From positions 111-64,110 of the forward strand of contig NZ_KB902579.1 in assembly GCF_000379605.1 (NCBI RefSeq): 64,000 nt of DNA, read 5' to 3'. The notes under the pieces were generated by a model. The model was not told the DNA's origin and did no database searches. It was given only the letters and a program-made list of their open reading frames with translations. This document shows positions 36,563-45,023 of this stretch, piece by piece. Position 1 is the first letter of the stretch, and the number at the start of each line of letters is the position of its first letter. This DNA comes from Rhizobium giardinii bv. giardinii H152 (GTDB lineage: Bacteria > Pseudomonadota > Alphaproteobacteria > Rhizobiales > Rhizobiaceae). The translations under genes and the position numbers were made by a program.

Positions 36563-38215
36563 GTGATCTGTTTTGCTGCCGCGTCAAAGTCCACTCCGAG
36601 AGAACCTGCCCTGACACAAGTTGTTCCCCTAGCCAAACTCAAGGATGCTCTTCGTCACAGCCGGTTCGAACCCGCATTCCAACCTCTCGTGGATCTGGCG
36701 AATGGCTCGGTTGTGGGCTTCGAGGTTCTGGCGCGATGGGTGGATCCCGCTATGCCGGCCATTGGACCTGTCGATTTTATTCCGGCTGCCGAGCGGTACG
36801 GTCTGATCGGCCCGCTGACACGGCAAATTCTTCGCAAGGGATGCACCCAGGCCCTTCAATTTCCCGGTGAACCGATCCTTGCCTTCAATCTCTCACCGCT
36901 TCAATTTCGCGATCCCGATCTCTTTGATTTCGTCATGGCGGTCATCGAACCGACCGGCTTTCCGCTGCAGCGCGTCCATATCGAGATGACCGAAAGTGCC
37001 TTGATCGGCGACGACGGCGTTGCGCTCGCAACCGTCGAGCGATTCAAATCCGTCGGCATTGGTGTCGCACTCGACGATTTCGGAACTGGTTTTGCCAGTC
37101 TTACCAGGCTGCATGCGTTTCCGTTCGAGACGATCAAGATCGATGCCAGCTTCGTCCAGACGATGGAAACCGACCCAGGCAGCCGCAAGATCGTCGCCTC
37201 CGTCATCGGCCTTGGCCAAAGTTTAGGAATGACGGTTGTTGCGGAGGGGGTAGAAACCGAGCAACAGGCGACGATCCTGCGACGCCTTGGATGCGACATC
37301 GCCCAAGGCTGGCTATTCGGCAAACCGGCGCCTGCGTCGGAAATCGCAAGGTCGCTTGTGCCCCGCGCTGGAGCCATGCCGAGGAAATCGACGTGCGTTT
37401 CTCCGCTGCAACGGTTCCATCAACTGGAAGCGCTCTATAAAGACGCGCCGATCGCGCTTGGATTCGCCGATCTCGATCTGCGATATGTCAGCGTCAACGA
37501 TCGGCTGGCGCAAATTCTTGGTCGGCCCGCAGCCGATCTCGTCGGCCGTTCCCTGACCGAGCAATTGGCCGCGCGTCACGAGCTGGCGATCACTCGCCTC
37601 ATACAGCGGATCATCGAAAAACGGTCGATCAAGTCCCGCGAATACAGCAACGGGACAACGGGCCGTTCCTACCACATCTCATGCCAGTGTGTTTGCGATG
37701 ACGTGGGTGATGTCATCGGATTGTCGATCACCGCCATCGACATTACCCAGCGCAAGGCGGCACAAGTTGCGCTGAAGGCAGATGAGGAACACTTCCGTCG
37801 TGCCGTTGAGCTTAGTCCGAATGTCGCATGGGCGGCCAAGCCCTCGGGCGAGGTGGATTATATGAGTCCGGCGCTCGGGGTCGGTGAAGCAAGTGCGATG
37901 GCCGACAGAATTGCCGACTGGTATGCGCGAATGCACGAACAGGACAGGGTAAGGGTAAGACAGGAATGGCTTGCGTGGCTGCCGTCTCAACAGCCGTTTT
38001 CAACCGAGTTCCGCATCAAATGGAATGATGGCGAATGGCGGTGGGTGTCGAGCCGGGCAAAGCCCTTTTTCAATTCAAGAGGCCAATTGGAACGATGGTA
38101 CGGCGTGATCAGCGATATCAGCGATCAGAAGGTCCTCGAGGCGGAAGTCGCCCGCGTGGCAAGTTTGCCTCAGGAGAATGCCCGGGCTGCACAAATCCTA
38201 AAACTCTTCCGCTGA
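36563..38215 (+). CDS. EAL-domain cyclic-di-GMP phosphodiesterase with two C-terminal PAS domains
   Basis: 550 aa from a GTG at 36563; the true start may be a little downstream. The EAL domain comes first (about 20-270). The signature is EVL (FEVLARW, Glu54), with NLSP, MTES, DDFGTG, IKID, AEGVET and QGWLFG all present, so cyclic-di-GMP hydrolysis is expected. Two PAS domains follow (about 285-395, with DITQRKAAQ, and 400-525, ending SDISDQKVLEAEVARV). The usual order is sensor first, enzyme last; here it is reversed. No GGDEF domain and no membrane helix. Monocistronic. Confidence 0.88.
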   Translation: MICFAAASKSTPREPALTQVVPLAKLKDALRHSRFEPAFQPLVDLANGSVVGFEVLARWVDPAMPAIGPVDFIPAAERYGLIGPLTRQILRKGCTQALQFPGEPILAFNLSPLQFRDPDLFDFVMAVIEPTGFPLQRVHIEMTESALIGDDGVALATVERFKSVGIGVALDDFGTGFASLTRLHAFPFETIKIDASFVQTMETDPGSRKIVASVIGLGQSLGMTVVAEGVETEQQATILRRLGCDIAQGWLFGKPAPASEIARSLVPRAGAMPRKSTCVSPLQRFHQLEALYKDAPIALGFADLDLRYVSVNDRLAQILGRPAADLVGRSLTEQLAARHELAITRLIQRIIEKRSIKSREYSNGTTGRSYHISCQCVCDDVGDVIGLSITAIDITQRKAAQVALKADEEHFRRAVELSPNVAWAAKPSGEVDYMSPALGVGEASAMADRIADWYARMHEQDRVRVRQEWLAWLPSQQPFSTEFRIKWNDGEWRWVSSRAKPFFNSRGQLERWYGVISDISDQKVLEAEVARVASLPQENARAAQILKLFR

Positions 38216-38236
38216 AACGCAGAACTTCGAAAAAGA

Positions 38237-39031
38237 TCAGCTTTCGAACTGCCGGTAGCATTCCTCGGCGATCGTCTGCAGTTTGGCGCGGGTGACTTCG
38301 CCTGTGACCGCATAGCCGATCTCGCCGTCGATCCAGTAGAAGGTCTCAATCGACCCCGAGGTTTCGAACCGGAAGCTGGTTTCAGCGCTTTTGGCGTTCT
38401 TGCCGAGGAGAACTGTCAGCCGCTGCCCGCCCGCATCCTGGTACATCAGCATCGCGCCGGCCCTGCCATTGACGGGCAGGAGCCTGCCGCCGACGAGCGA
38501 GAAACCCTCTGAGCGCAGATCGGGCGCGACGAGTTTGTAGTCGAGACGTTTGCCGAGCCAGGTGATCAGATGCGCCTCGTCGTCCGCACCAACCTCGACC
38601 GGATGACGCTTTTCGCTGGCATAGACGAGAAAGGCCGTCTTCGACTGGCGCGGCAGGCTTTCCAGCGCCGAGGCGGTCTCGGCGGGCGGGTTGCCGGCGT
38701 AGAGCCTGTCGGCATAGACGCCCGCAGCTGCACCGGACAGGAACAGCAGCAGCGATGCAGCAAGCAGACCAGCCTTGCGCCAGACGGATGCCGGCGCCCC
38801 GGATTGCGTCCTGGAATTCAGGAGAGCGCGGTCGTTCTCGCCGAAACGGGCATAGCCGGAGAAGGCGGCTTTCAGGTCCTTGGCCTGCGCCTGCCATTGC
38901 CGAACCTCGGCGGCTTCTTCCGGATGGTCTTTCAGGAAGAGTTCGACGTGACGCCTTCGGTCATCGTCGAGAAGTCCATCGACGAAGGCATGCAGGTCGG
39001 ATTCGGTGACCGGGGTGTGTTCGTCTGTCAT
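38237..39031 (-). CDS. Membrane anti-sigma factor
   Basis: 264 aa. The cytosolic N-terminus (TESDLHAFVDGLLDDDRRRHVELFLKDHPEEAAEVRQW) is the anti-sigma domain type; no HxxxCxxC zinc motif is present. One membrane helix (AGLLAASLLLFLSGAAAGVYA, about 88-108) and a periplasmic domain of about 150 residues follow. The ATG overlaps the sigma gene's TGA (ATGA), the normal coupling of an ECF pair. It should hold the sigma factor at the membrane until a signal arrives; the signal is unknown. Confidence 0.9.
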   Translation of the reverse strand: MTDEHTPVTESDLHAFVDGLLDDDRRRHVELFLKDHPEEAAEVRQWQAQAKDLKAAFSGYARFGENDRALLNSRTQSGAPASVWRKAGLLAASLLLFLSGAAAGVYADRLYAGNPPAETASALESLPRQSKTAFLVYASEKRHPVEVGADDEAHLITWLGKRLDYKLVAPDLRSEGFSLVGGRLLPVNGRAGAMLMYQDAGGQRLTVLLGKNAKSAETSFRFETSGSIETFYWIDGEIGYAVTGEVTRAKLQTIAEECYRQFES

Positions 39032-39582
39032 TTCGGTCTCCGCAGCGTAACAATATTGTCCTCGGCAAGGTGCTTGGCCATCTGCCGGCGTGCTCGCGAC
39101 AGCCGCGACATGACGGTGCCGATCGGGATGGACAGCAGATCGGCGACATCCTGATAGGCATAACCCTCGACGACCACGAGCATGAGCACCGAGCGGAATT
39201 CCGGCGTCAGTGCGTTCAGTGCCTGCTGCAGCCGGGTCTTTTCCAGCGGGTCGCCGGAAACATCCTCCGCCGTCAAGCCCAGCGTTTCGTCGAATTCGAC
39301 GGATGGATGCTGGCTGGAGCGGCGGTGGCGGTCGCGATAGAGATTGGTCATGATCGTGAAAGCCCAGGCACGCAGGTTGATGCCGCGCCACTGGCTGCGG
39401 CGGACGAGAACCTTCTCGACGCAATCCTGCAAGAGGTCTTCGCCGTCGCTGTCGGACTTGGCGAGGCTGCGGGAATAGCGGCGCAGCGACGGCACCAGCG
39501 ACAGGACCTGATTTTCAAACGTCTCCGCGGAAGGGGGGCTTGCCCCCTTCGCGCGAGAACCCTCATCAGGGGCGTGCGGCAT
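39028..39582 (-). CDS. ECF-type RNA polymerase sigma factor
   Basis: 184 aa. Region 2 (DGEDLLQDCVEKVLVRRSQWRG, LRAWAFTIMTNLYRDRHRR) and region 4 (LTPEFRSVLMLVVVEGYAYQDVADLLSIPIGTVMSRLSRARRQM) are complete. It overlaps the secreted-protein gene by 17 bases upstream and its anti-sigma gene downstream. A promoter-like pair GGGAATAA / GTCTTA in front of the operon suggests it drives its own transcription. Confidence 0.93.
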   Translation of the reverse strand: MPHAPDEGSRAKGASPPSAETFENQVLSLVPSLRRYSRSLAKSDSDGEDLLQDCVEKVLVRRSQWRGINLRAWAFTIMTNLYRDRHRRSSQHPSVEFDETLGLTAEDVSGDPLEKTRLQQALNALTPEFRSVLMLVVVEGYAYQDVADLLSIPIGTVMSRLSRARRQMAKHLAEDNIVTLRRPK

Positions 39583-39940
39583 CCCAGACCTTTCCTACGC
39601 CGTCACCGGTGGCGTCGCCCTTTTTCGCGTCCTTGATCCAGAAGTAGAGCGGCATGCCCTTGAGCGCCCATTGCTTCTTGCCATCCTTGCGTTCAACGAG
39701 CGTGTACTCGCCTTCGGCGTTGGCCGATGCATCGGCGAGATAGGGCGGCCAGTTGGTGGCGCATTTATCATAGCAATAGGATTCGCCCTTTTCATCCTTC
39801 TTGTAGGTGTAGAGCGTCATGCCGTTTTCCCCGGCGATGACCTTGCCCTTGTCGGTATCGACCGTCTGGACCGGGGGAGCGGCAAAGGCGGAAGCGGCCG
39901 CCACGATTGAAAAGGCAGTAGCGAGCGGCAGAAATCTCAT
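39566..39940 (-). CDS. Secreted repeat protein of the COG4315/PF03640 family
   Basis: 124 aa from ATG 39940 (AGAGGA 8 bases upstream). Signal peptide about 1-21 (SAFA/APPV); there is no lipobox Cys, so it is likely periplasmic rather than a lipoprotein. Two copies of the family repeat are seen: NGMTLYTYKKDEKGESYCYDKCATNWPPYL and a second ending GMPLYFWIKDAKKGDATGDG. Family function is unknown. It is the first gene of the sigma/anti-sigma operon and so a likely main product of that regulon. Confidence 0.88.
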   Translation of the reverse strand: MRFLPLATAFSIVAAASAFAAPPVQTVDTDKGKVIAGENGMTLYTYKKDEKGESYCYDKCATNWPPYLADASANAEGEYTLVERKDGKKQWALKGMPLYFWIKDAKKGDATGDGVGKVWDAARP

Positions 39941-39999
39941 TGGATGTGTCCTCTTTTGAAATCGTTCCGAACGAACCGCCTTTTGAGCCGGTTCGAACG

Positions 40000-40029
40000 T
40001 AAGACACATCCGGGCCGCATCTTATTCCC
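40000..40029 (-). promoter_or_regulatory. Candidate ECF-sigma autoregulated promoter
   Basis: On the minus strand GGGAATAA (40029-40022) and GTCTTA (40005-40000) are 16 bases apart, about 60 bases before the secreted-protein ATG. This GGAATAA / cGTCTTA form is unlike a sigma-70 promoter and like known alphaproteobacterial ECF promoters. Self-recognition is inferred from position. Confidence 0.5.
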
Positions 40030-40045
40030 GGCATTGCGGAAAAAC

Positions 40046-41146
40046 TTATCGCCGCGGCGTGGCCCTTGAAGCGACAAACCGTGCGAGCGACGGACCGACG
40101 GCCATGACGAGCAGCAGTCGCGCCGTCTGCAGCGCCATGACGAAGGGCACGTCGACCTTGCTGGAAGCGGCGATGATGGCGATCGAATCCATGCCGCCGG
40201 GGCTGGTGGCGAGATAGGCAGTCAGCGGGTCGATGCCGACCGCCTTGACAAGGACGAAGGCGAGCAGGCCCGAAAAGCTCATCAGCACGAGGATGGAGAT
40301 GATCGTCGGCAGAGCCGCGCGGCGGGCATGGGCGAGGATCGGCCGGGTAAAGCCGAGGCCGATGTTCCAGCCCAGCATGGCATAGCTGATCGCGAGCAGC
40401 CATTCGGGAATTTCGATCGTCAGCACGCCCGAGACGCTGAGCACCGAACCAAGCAGGAAAGGCAGGAGGAAGACGCCGGCCGGCACGCGCAGCCATTTGC
40501 CGAGAAAACCGCCGACAATGGCAACCGCGGCGGTCTCAAGGAAAGGTACCAGATGGATCGGCCCGAACCGGATGATCTCCTGTCCCGCCGCGTCGACCTG
40601 CGCCCAGTAGCGCGCGACCAGCGAGGCAGCGGCGGCGACGAAGACGACGCGCAGATATTGCATGAAGGCGACGAGGCGGATGTCGGCGCCGTAGGCATCG
40701 GCCATGACCAGCATCGATGTCGCCGCACCCGCCGAGGAGCCCCAGATCGCCGTCGTTCCCGGCAGGATCTTCAGCCGGCTCATCACGAAGCCGCTCAGCG
40801 TGCTCATCGCGATGACGGCGGCGACGATGGCGAGGAATAGCGGCCAGTTGGCGAAGAAGGTCACCAGAATGCCGGGGCTTATCGTCTCGGCGATCATCGT
40901 GCCGATCAGGGCCTGGCCGCAAAGAAGCGCCGGCCGCGGCAGACGGATGGTGCCGCCGTTCATGCCGACAATCGCGCCGGCCACCATGGGGCCCATCAGC
41001 AGGGCTGCGGGAATGCCGGTGAGTTCGAGGCAGCCGGCAAGGATCGCGGAGAGAAGCAGCAGCAGACACCATTGCACCGCGGCATTGCAGCGGCCGATAC
41101 CCGACGTTGCGGGTGCGGACGGGTCTTCAGCAGGATCGGGTCTCAC
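40046..41146 (-). CDS. AbrB-family membrane protein
   Basis: 366 aa from a GTG start. Ten or so membrane helices in two repeats; GIPAALLMGPMVAGAIVGMNGG and GSSAGAATSMLVMADAYGADIRLVAFMQYLRVV are the paired signatures of PF05145 (AbrB, formerly named ammonia monooxygenase). The C-terminal repeat has YLATSPGGMDSIAIIAASS. Despite the name it is a membrane protein, probably a transporter, and not the AbrB DNA-binding regulator. Function unknown. Confidence 0.88.
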   Translation of the reverse strand: MRPDPAEDPSAPATSGIGRCNAAVQWCLLLLLSAILAGCLELTGIPAALLMGPMVAGAIVGMNGGTIRLPRPALLCGQALIGTMIAETISPGILVTFFANWPLFLAIVAAVIAMSTLSGFVMSRLKILPGTTAIWGSSAGAATSMLVMADAYGADIRLVAFMQYLRVVFVAAAASLVARYWAQVDAAGQEIIRFGPIHLVPFLETAAVAIVGGFLGKWLRVPAGVFLLPFLLGSVLSVSGVLTIEIPEWLLAISYAMLGWNIGLGFTRPILAHARRAALPTIISILVLMSFSGLLAFVLVKAVGIDPLTAYLATSPGGMDSIAIIAASSKVDVPFVMALQTARLLLVMAVGPSLARFVASRATPRR

Positions 41147-41365
41147 ATCGGCACTTTCGGTATTCAGAACAGGCAGCGCTTGGGAGGCGGCTTCGATGGG
41201 ACTATTATCATGGGCGGTGTGCTTGCGATATGCGCGGCATGTGGCAGTTTCTTGCGGTGTTGCGCTATCACGCCCGAATCTTTTGGCTGCGCGGGCGGCG
41301 TGCCGGCCGAGGCTTCAGGTGTAAGCCGGGCGACAGGCCCGCGCGAATCGGGCAATAGATCAACG

Positions 41366-42496
41366 ATGGAATTCGCACCTCAACAGGATGAGGCCCTCAA
41401 GGCCGTTTCGCGCTGGCTGAAGGAAGGGCGCTCGCCGCTCTTCCGGCTGTTCGGCTACGCCGGAACGGGCAAGACCACGCTTGCGCGCCATTTCGCCGAG
41501 CATGTCGACGGCGATGTGCTGTTTGCCGCCTTTACCGGCAAGGCCGCTCAGGTGCTGCGCTCCAAGGGCGCGACCAACGCCAGGACGATCCATTCGCTGA
41601 TCTACCGGCCACGCGGCGAGGAGGAGGTCTCCGACGAGGAGACCGGCAAGACCTCAATCGCGCCGATGTTTGCCATCAACCGGCAGTCGCCGGTCGCCAA
41701 GGCGGCGCTGATCATCGTCGACGAGTGTTCGATGGTCGACGAGGCGCTCGGCAAGGATCTGATGAGTTTCGGCACGCCGATCCTGGTGCTTGGAGATCCT
41801 GGCCAGCTTCCGCCCGTCTCCGGCGGCGGCTATTTCACCAACGAGGAGCCGGATTACCTGCTGACGGACATTCACCGCCAAGCGCGCGACAATCCGATCA
41901 TCCAGCTTGCCATGCATGTGCGCGAGGGCAAGGAGATCATGCATGGCGACTACGGCACGACGGCCAGGGTGATTTCGAAGAACGAGGTGACGCAGAGCCT
42001 GGTGCTCGACGCCGACCAGGTGCTGGTCGGGACCAACAAGACGCGGCGGCGCTACAATATGCGCCTGCGGGAGTTGAAGGGGTTCACGACCGACTATCCG
42101 CAGTCCGGCGACAAGCTCGTCTGCCTGCGCAACGACCCGGCCAAGGGGCTGCTCAACGGCTCTCTCTGGCAGGTGATGACCTCGTCCAAGGAGACGGTGA
42201 AGCCCGGCATCAACCTGATGATCCGCCCTGAAGACGACGACATGGATCGCGGTGCGGCCAAGATCAAGCTCCTGAAAACCGCGTTCGAGGATGTCGAGGG
42301 CGAAATTCCGTGGTCGACGCGCAAGCGCTACGACGAATTCGACTATGGCTATGCACTGACAGTGCACAAGGCTCAAGGGTCGCAATGGAACGACGTCGTG
42401 CTGTTCGACGAAAGCTGGGCCTTCCGCGACACACGCGAGCGCTGGCTCTATACGGCGATCACGCGGGCTGCCGAAACCTTGACGATCGTGCGCTGA
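41366..42496 (+). CDS. RecD-like superfamily 1B DNA helicase
   Basis: 376 aa from ATG 41366 (MEFAPQQDEALKAVSRWL). Walker A GYAGTGKTTLARHF (about 31-44), Walker B IIVDECSMVDE, GDPGQLPPVSGGG (motif III), and the C-terminal UvrD_C_2 motif YALTVHKAQGSQWNDVVLFDES. This short stand-alone helicase is like phage Dda or ExoV alpha helicase domains without RecBC. It likely works in replication restart or repair; role not established. Confidence 0.92.
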   Translation: MEFAPQQDEALKAVSRWLKEGRSPLFRLFGYAGTGKTTLARHFAEHVDGDVLFAAFTGKAAQVLRSKGATNARTIHSLIYRPRGEEEVSDEETGKTSIAPMFAINRQSPVAKAALIIVDECSMVDEALGKDLMSFGTPILVLGDPGQLPPVSGGGYFTNEEPDYLLTDIHRQARDNPIIQLAMHVREGKEIMHGDYGTTARVISKNEVTQSLVLDADQVLVGTNKTRRRYNMRLRELKGFTTDYPQSGDKLVCLRNDPAKGLLNGSLWQVMTSSKETVKPGINLMIRPEDDDMDRGAAKIKLLKTAFEDVEGEIPWSTRKRYDEFDYGYALTVHKAQGSQWNDVVLFDESWAFRDTRERWLYTAITRAAETLTIVR

Positions 42497-42500
42497 CGGT

Positions 42501-43208
42501 TCACTCGGCGGAAACCAGCCCCATCAGCACCGCCTTGGCGACCGCCTGGAAGCGGTGGTTGACGTTGAATTTGCGGATGATGTCGGATTCAAGCGTCAGC
42601 AGGGCGGTCAGGTCCATGTCCATCAGGTTGGCGATCCGGTTTGCCGGATAGCCTTCGGCCATGAAGGCGAGGCACTTCGCTTCGATCGGCGACAGATGGA
42701 TCGGTGTCACGGCGGCCTGTTCGCCACCATCGCCATCCGCCGCCGATTCCAGAAGCTCGCTGACCCGCTGCATCTGGCGCCGCAGGATCGATTGCTGGGC
42801 TGCCAGTTCCCGCTTGCGGGCATGCAGCGCGTTTTCGAATATCTGCGCGGCGTCACCCTGGCTTTGGCATGCTGTCAGCGCCCGCATGAGGTCCTGAATT
42901 TCGGCGATCGGCATGTCGATCTCGCGACAGGCGTTGATGATGGTCATTCGCCGGATGTCCTCGAGGCCGTAGACCCGCATCGGCCCCATTCTGTCGGCGG
43001 CGAGCAGTCCTTTCTCCTCGTAGAAATGCAAGGTGCGGTGGGTGACGCCGAAGGCGTCCGCCATGTCGGCGATGGCGACGTGGCTGTCGGGAATGGTTCC
43101 CGGCAGGGGCAGGTGCGGCAGGAAGCCGGAAACCGTTCGGCTGCCGGTTACGGGATGGATGGTCTTCGACTGTCCTGGCATCGTATGAAATCGCCCCTCG
43201 CTGATCAT
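42501..43208 (-). CDS. Regulator with MerR N-terminal and LuxR-type C-terminal HTH
   Basis: 235 aa. An N-terminal tail of about 45 residues is followed by a MerR helix-turn-helix (VAIADMADAFGVTHRTLHFYEEKGLLAADR, VYGLEDIRRMTIINACREIDMPI). After a helical dimer region comes a LuxR/GerE-type HTH (LSPIEAKCLAFMAEGYPANRIANLM to FNVNHRFQAVAKAVLMG). Two DNA-binding modules in one chain is an unusual arrangement. No metal-binding Cys cluster is visible. An ATG at 43181 is an alternative start. Convergent with the helicase gene, 4 bases apart. Confidence 0.82.
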   Translation of the reverse strand: MISEGRFHTMPGQSKTIHPVTGSRTVSGFLPHLPLPGTIPDSHVAIADMADAFGVTHRTLHFYEEKGLLAADRMGPMRVYGLEDIRRMTIINACREIDMPIAEIQDLMRALTACQSQGDAAQIFENALHARKRELAAQQSILRRQMQRVSELLESAADGDGGEQAAVTPIHLSPIEAKCLAFMAEGYPANRIANLMDMDLTALLTLESDIIRKFNVNHRFQAVAKAVLMGLVSAE

Positions 43209-43540
43209 GCGCGGGAGAAAATCCTGGAAGCGGCAATCTGCCGGTTACGCATCGAAACGACGCGGCAGTTGCCTTCTCTGTGCCCTCCATGTCATGCACA
43301 CCACCCGTCCCTTGGATGGATACTCGCGACATTGTGCTTGCCTGATGAGCGACCAGGCCTTTATCCCCGTATGCCCGAGCAGAGTACACGCAGTGCGGGA
43401 AGAGCGATAGCTAGCAAGATTAGGGATAAAATACGGATTCCTGAGAGAATTCGCGCGTTTCCAGCGGCAGACACGCTGCTTGCCGATGACTTCAGGCTGC
43501 CGCGTTATTCAGATCACAGCCCATTCTTGGGCAATGTGCC
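43209..43540. other. Intergenic gap, nothing recognised
   Basis: About 330 bases between the MerR-LuxR regulator start and the stop of the membrane-anchored regulator. Lower GC than its surroundings. No supported reading frame or RNA. Confidence 0.5.
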
Positions 43541-44656
43541 TCAGCGAATGAGCGTCGAGGGCAGGGCACCTGCGCTGATGACGAAACTCAGCTTCCGGCG
43601 ATGTTCGGCCGACAGCTTCTCCTGGCAGGCCTTGGCCTCGCGAAAGGACGCGCGCGTCTGCAGATGCCGGTAGGTGTCGGTCAGCGCCATGCATTTCATC
43701 AGCGGGCTGTCGATTGCGGCACTGCTCGCATAGCGGAATATGTAGCCGTCAGCAGCCAAGGTCTTTGCCGCCAGGGCAAGGCTTTCGTAGAGAATGTCCG
43801 CCTCGCCGGCCACATGCGCCTGGTCGAGAAAGCCTTCGTGAAGCGTTTCGGAGGTCGCGTCATGAGTGACCAGAACCCGCAGACCGGCTGGCGACTTCTG
43901 CTGGGTGATGGAGATCGTGAACGCCAGCGGGTCGGTTGCCGGCGATTGCGGCGGCGGCCAGAGCACCGTGCCGGGCACGGCGGCGATCGTCCGGTAGTGC
44001 GACGCGGCGGTGCGAAACGCATCGGCAAAGCGCCCCGCCTTGCTGGTGCGCGGCCATTGCGTCTGCACCGTTATCTTTGGAAGATCGTCGGCGAATTTGC
44101 GCTCCAGGACCGCACCGTGCAGACGGGACTGTTCCGGGATGTTGACGCTCATGGCGGGCGAGGAGAGGGGCACGAAGATCAAGAGCGGCAGGGCGGAAAG
44201 CACGGCGAGCGGCGAGGAGAGCGGTGCCGGCAGCCAGGGAAGCCGGCGGGACGCGGCCGGGCGCGGCGGAACCGACGGGCCTTCCGGTTGCGTCTGCACA
44301 AGCGGGGTTGCACTCTGGCGCAGATATTCAGGCACATAGGTGCCCTTGGGAATATCGATACGCCACGCGTCGCCGGCGCCTTCGCCGGCATAATAGGCCG
44401 CGAGCAATTTCCTCAGCTTGCCCGCATGGACGCGCACCAGTGGGTCGCTATCGGCATTGAAGGCCTGCGGCCGGTCGAAGACATCGATGCCGATCGCATA
44501 GCCCTTCAACTGGTGGCCGTTGCCTTCGATTTCCCGCTCGACGACATATTTCAGGAAGGCGCGCAGCCGCTCGGAGCGCGAAAACGCAGCACTCGACAGA
44601 ACGCTGTCCAGCGCATCGAGGATGGCACGGTCGTTTGGCCTTTCGCGCGCGTCCAT
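43541..44656 (-). CDS. Membrane-anchored regulator with adenylate-cyclase-associated N-terminal domain
   Basis: 371 aa from ATG 44656 (AAGAGAA ten bases upstream). The N-terminal domain (about 5-105), with LRAFLKYVVEREIEGNGHQLKGYAIGIDVFDRP and DPLVRVHAGKLRKLLAAYY, is the one that starts many rhizobial TPR-containing adenylate cyclase-like proteins. A Pro-rich linker and one membrane helix (PLAVLSALPLLIFVPLSS, about 150-170) follow. The periplasmic part resembles the TolB-like region, but the usual TPR repeats are missing. Function is not known; a membrane-tethered transcription factor is plausible. Confidence 0.7.
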   Translation of the reverse strand: MDARERPNDRAILDALDSVLSSAAFSRSERLRAFLKYVVEREIEGNGHQLKGYAIGIDVFDRPQAFNADSDPLVRVHAGKLRKLLAAYYAGEGAGDAWRIDIPKGTYVPEYLRQSATPLVQTQPEGPSVPPRPAASRRLPWLPAPLSSPLAVLSALPLLIFVPLSSPAMSVNIPEQSRLHGAVLERKFADDLPKITVQTQWPRTSKAGRFADAFRTAASHYRTIAAVPGTVLWPPPQSPATDPLAFTISITQQKSPAGLRVLVTHDATSETLHEGFLDQAHVAGEADILYESLALAAKTLAADGYIFRYASSAAIDSPLMKCMALTDTYRHLQTRASFREAKACQEKLSAEHRRKLSFVISAGALPSTLIR

Positions 44657-45023
44657 CAGCGCGTTCTCTTTGAAACACGCGCCCGCGTCCGTGCTCCATT
44701 GTCCGGAATGACAGTCGATTCGGTGAAGTCGCGGCAAAAACGAAGGTTCATTGGTTCGGTTTGGGTCTTTCCGTGGGATTTAAGCACCGCCGCTCGCCAT
44801 CCGCGAGCGTATCGCTTGTACTTGAGTCTGCATTAAACCGGACTTTTCCGGGTTTGTCAGGTGCTCGAATCATTAAACTTGCGTTTCATATAAAATGTCC
44901 GGCCGGACGGTGCCCGGTTTATTGTGACGGGTACATTTTCCGGATCGCCGCTTTGTTGCGGGCCGCACAAGGAACCGCTAGAAAAGACCCGCCACAACGC
45001 CATCTCCCATCGAAAGCGCTGAA
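44657..45023. other. Divergent promoter region, regulator / pdxJ
   Basis: 367 bases between divergent genes. A perfect 12-base palindrome GTCCGGCCGGAC lies at 44897-44908 after an AT-rich TTTCATATAAAAT. No small gene or RNA is supported. Confidence 0.5.

Noticed and set aside
40046-41146. Reading the AbrB-family gene as an ammonia monooxygenase or a DNA-binding AbrB regulator
   Set aside because: The protein is a polytopic membrane protein of PF05145 with neither catalytic metal sites nor a swapped-hairpin DNA-binding domain.
41072-41365. In-frame extension of the RecD-like helicase, Cys-rich
   Set aside because: It overlaps the 5' end of the divergent AbrB gene and the helicase domain begins exactly at the 41366 ATG. 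No ribosome site supports an upstream start.
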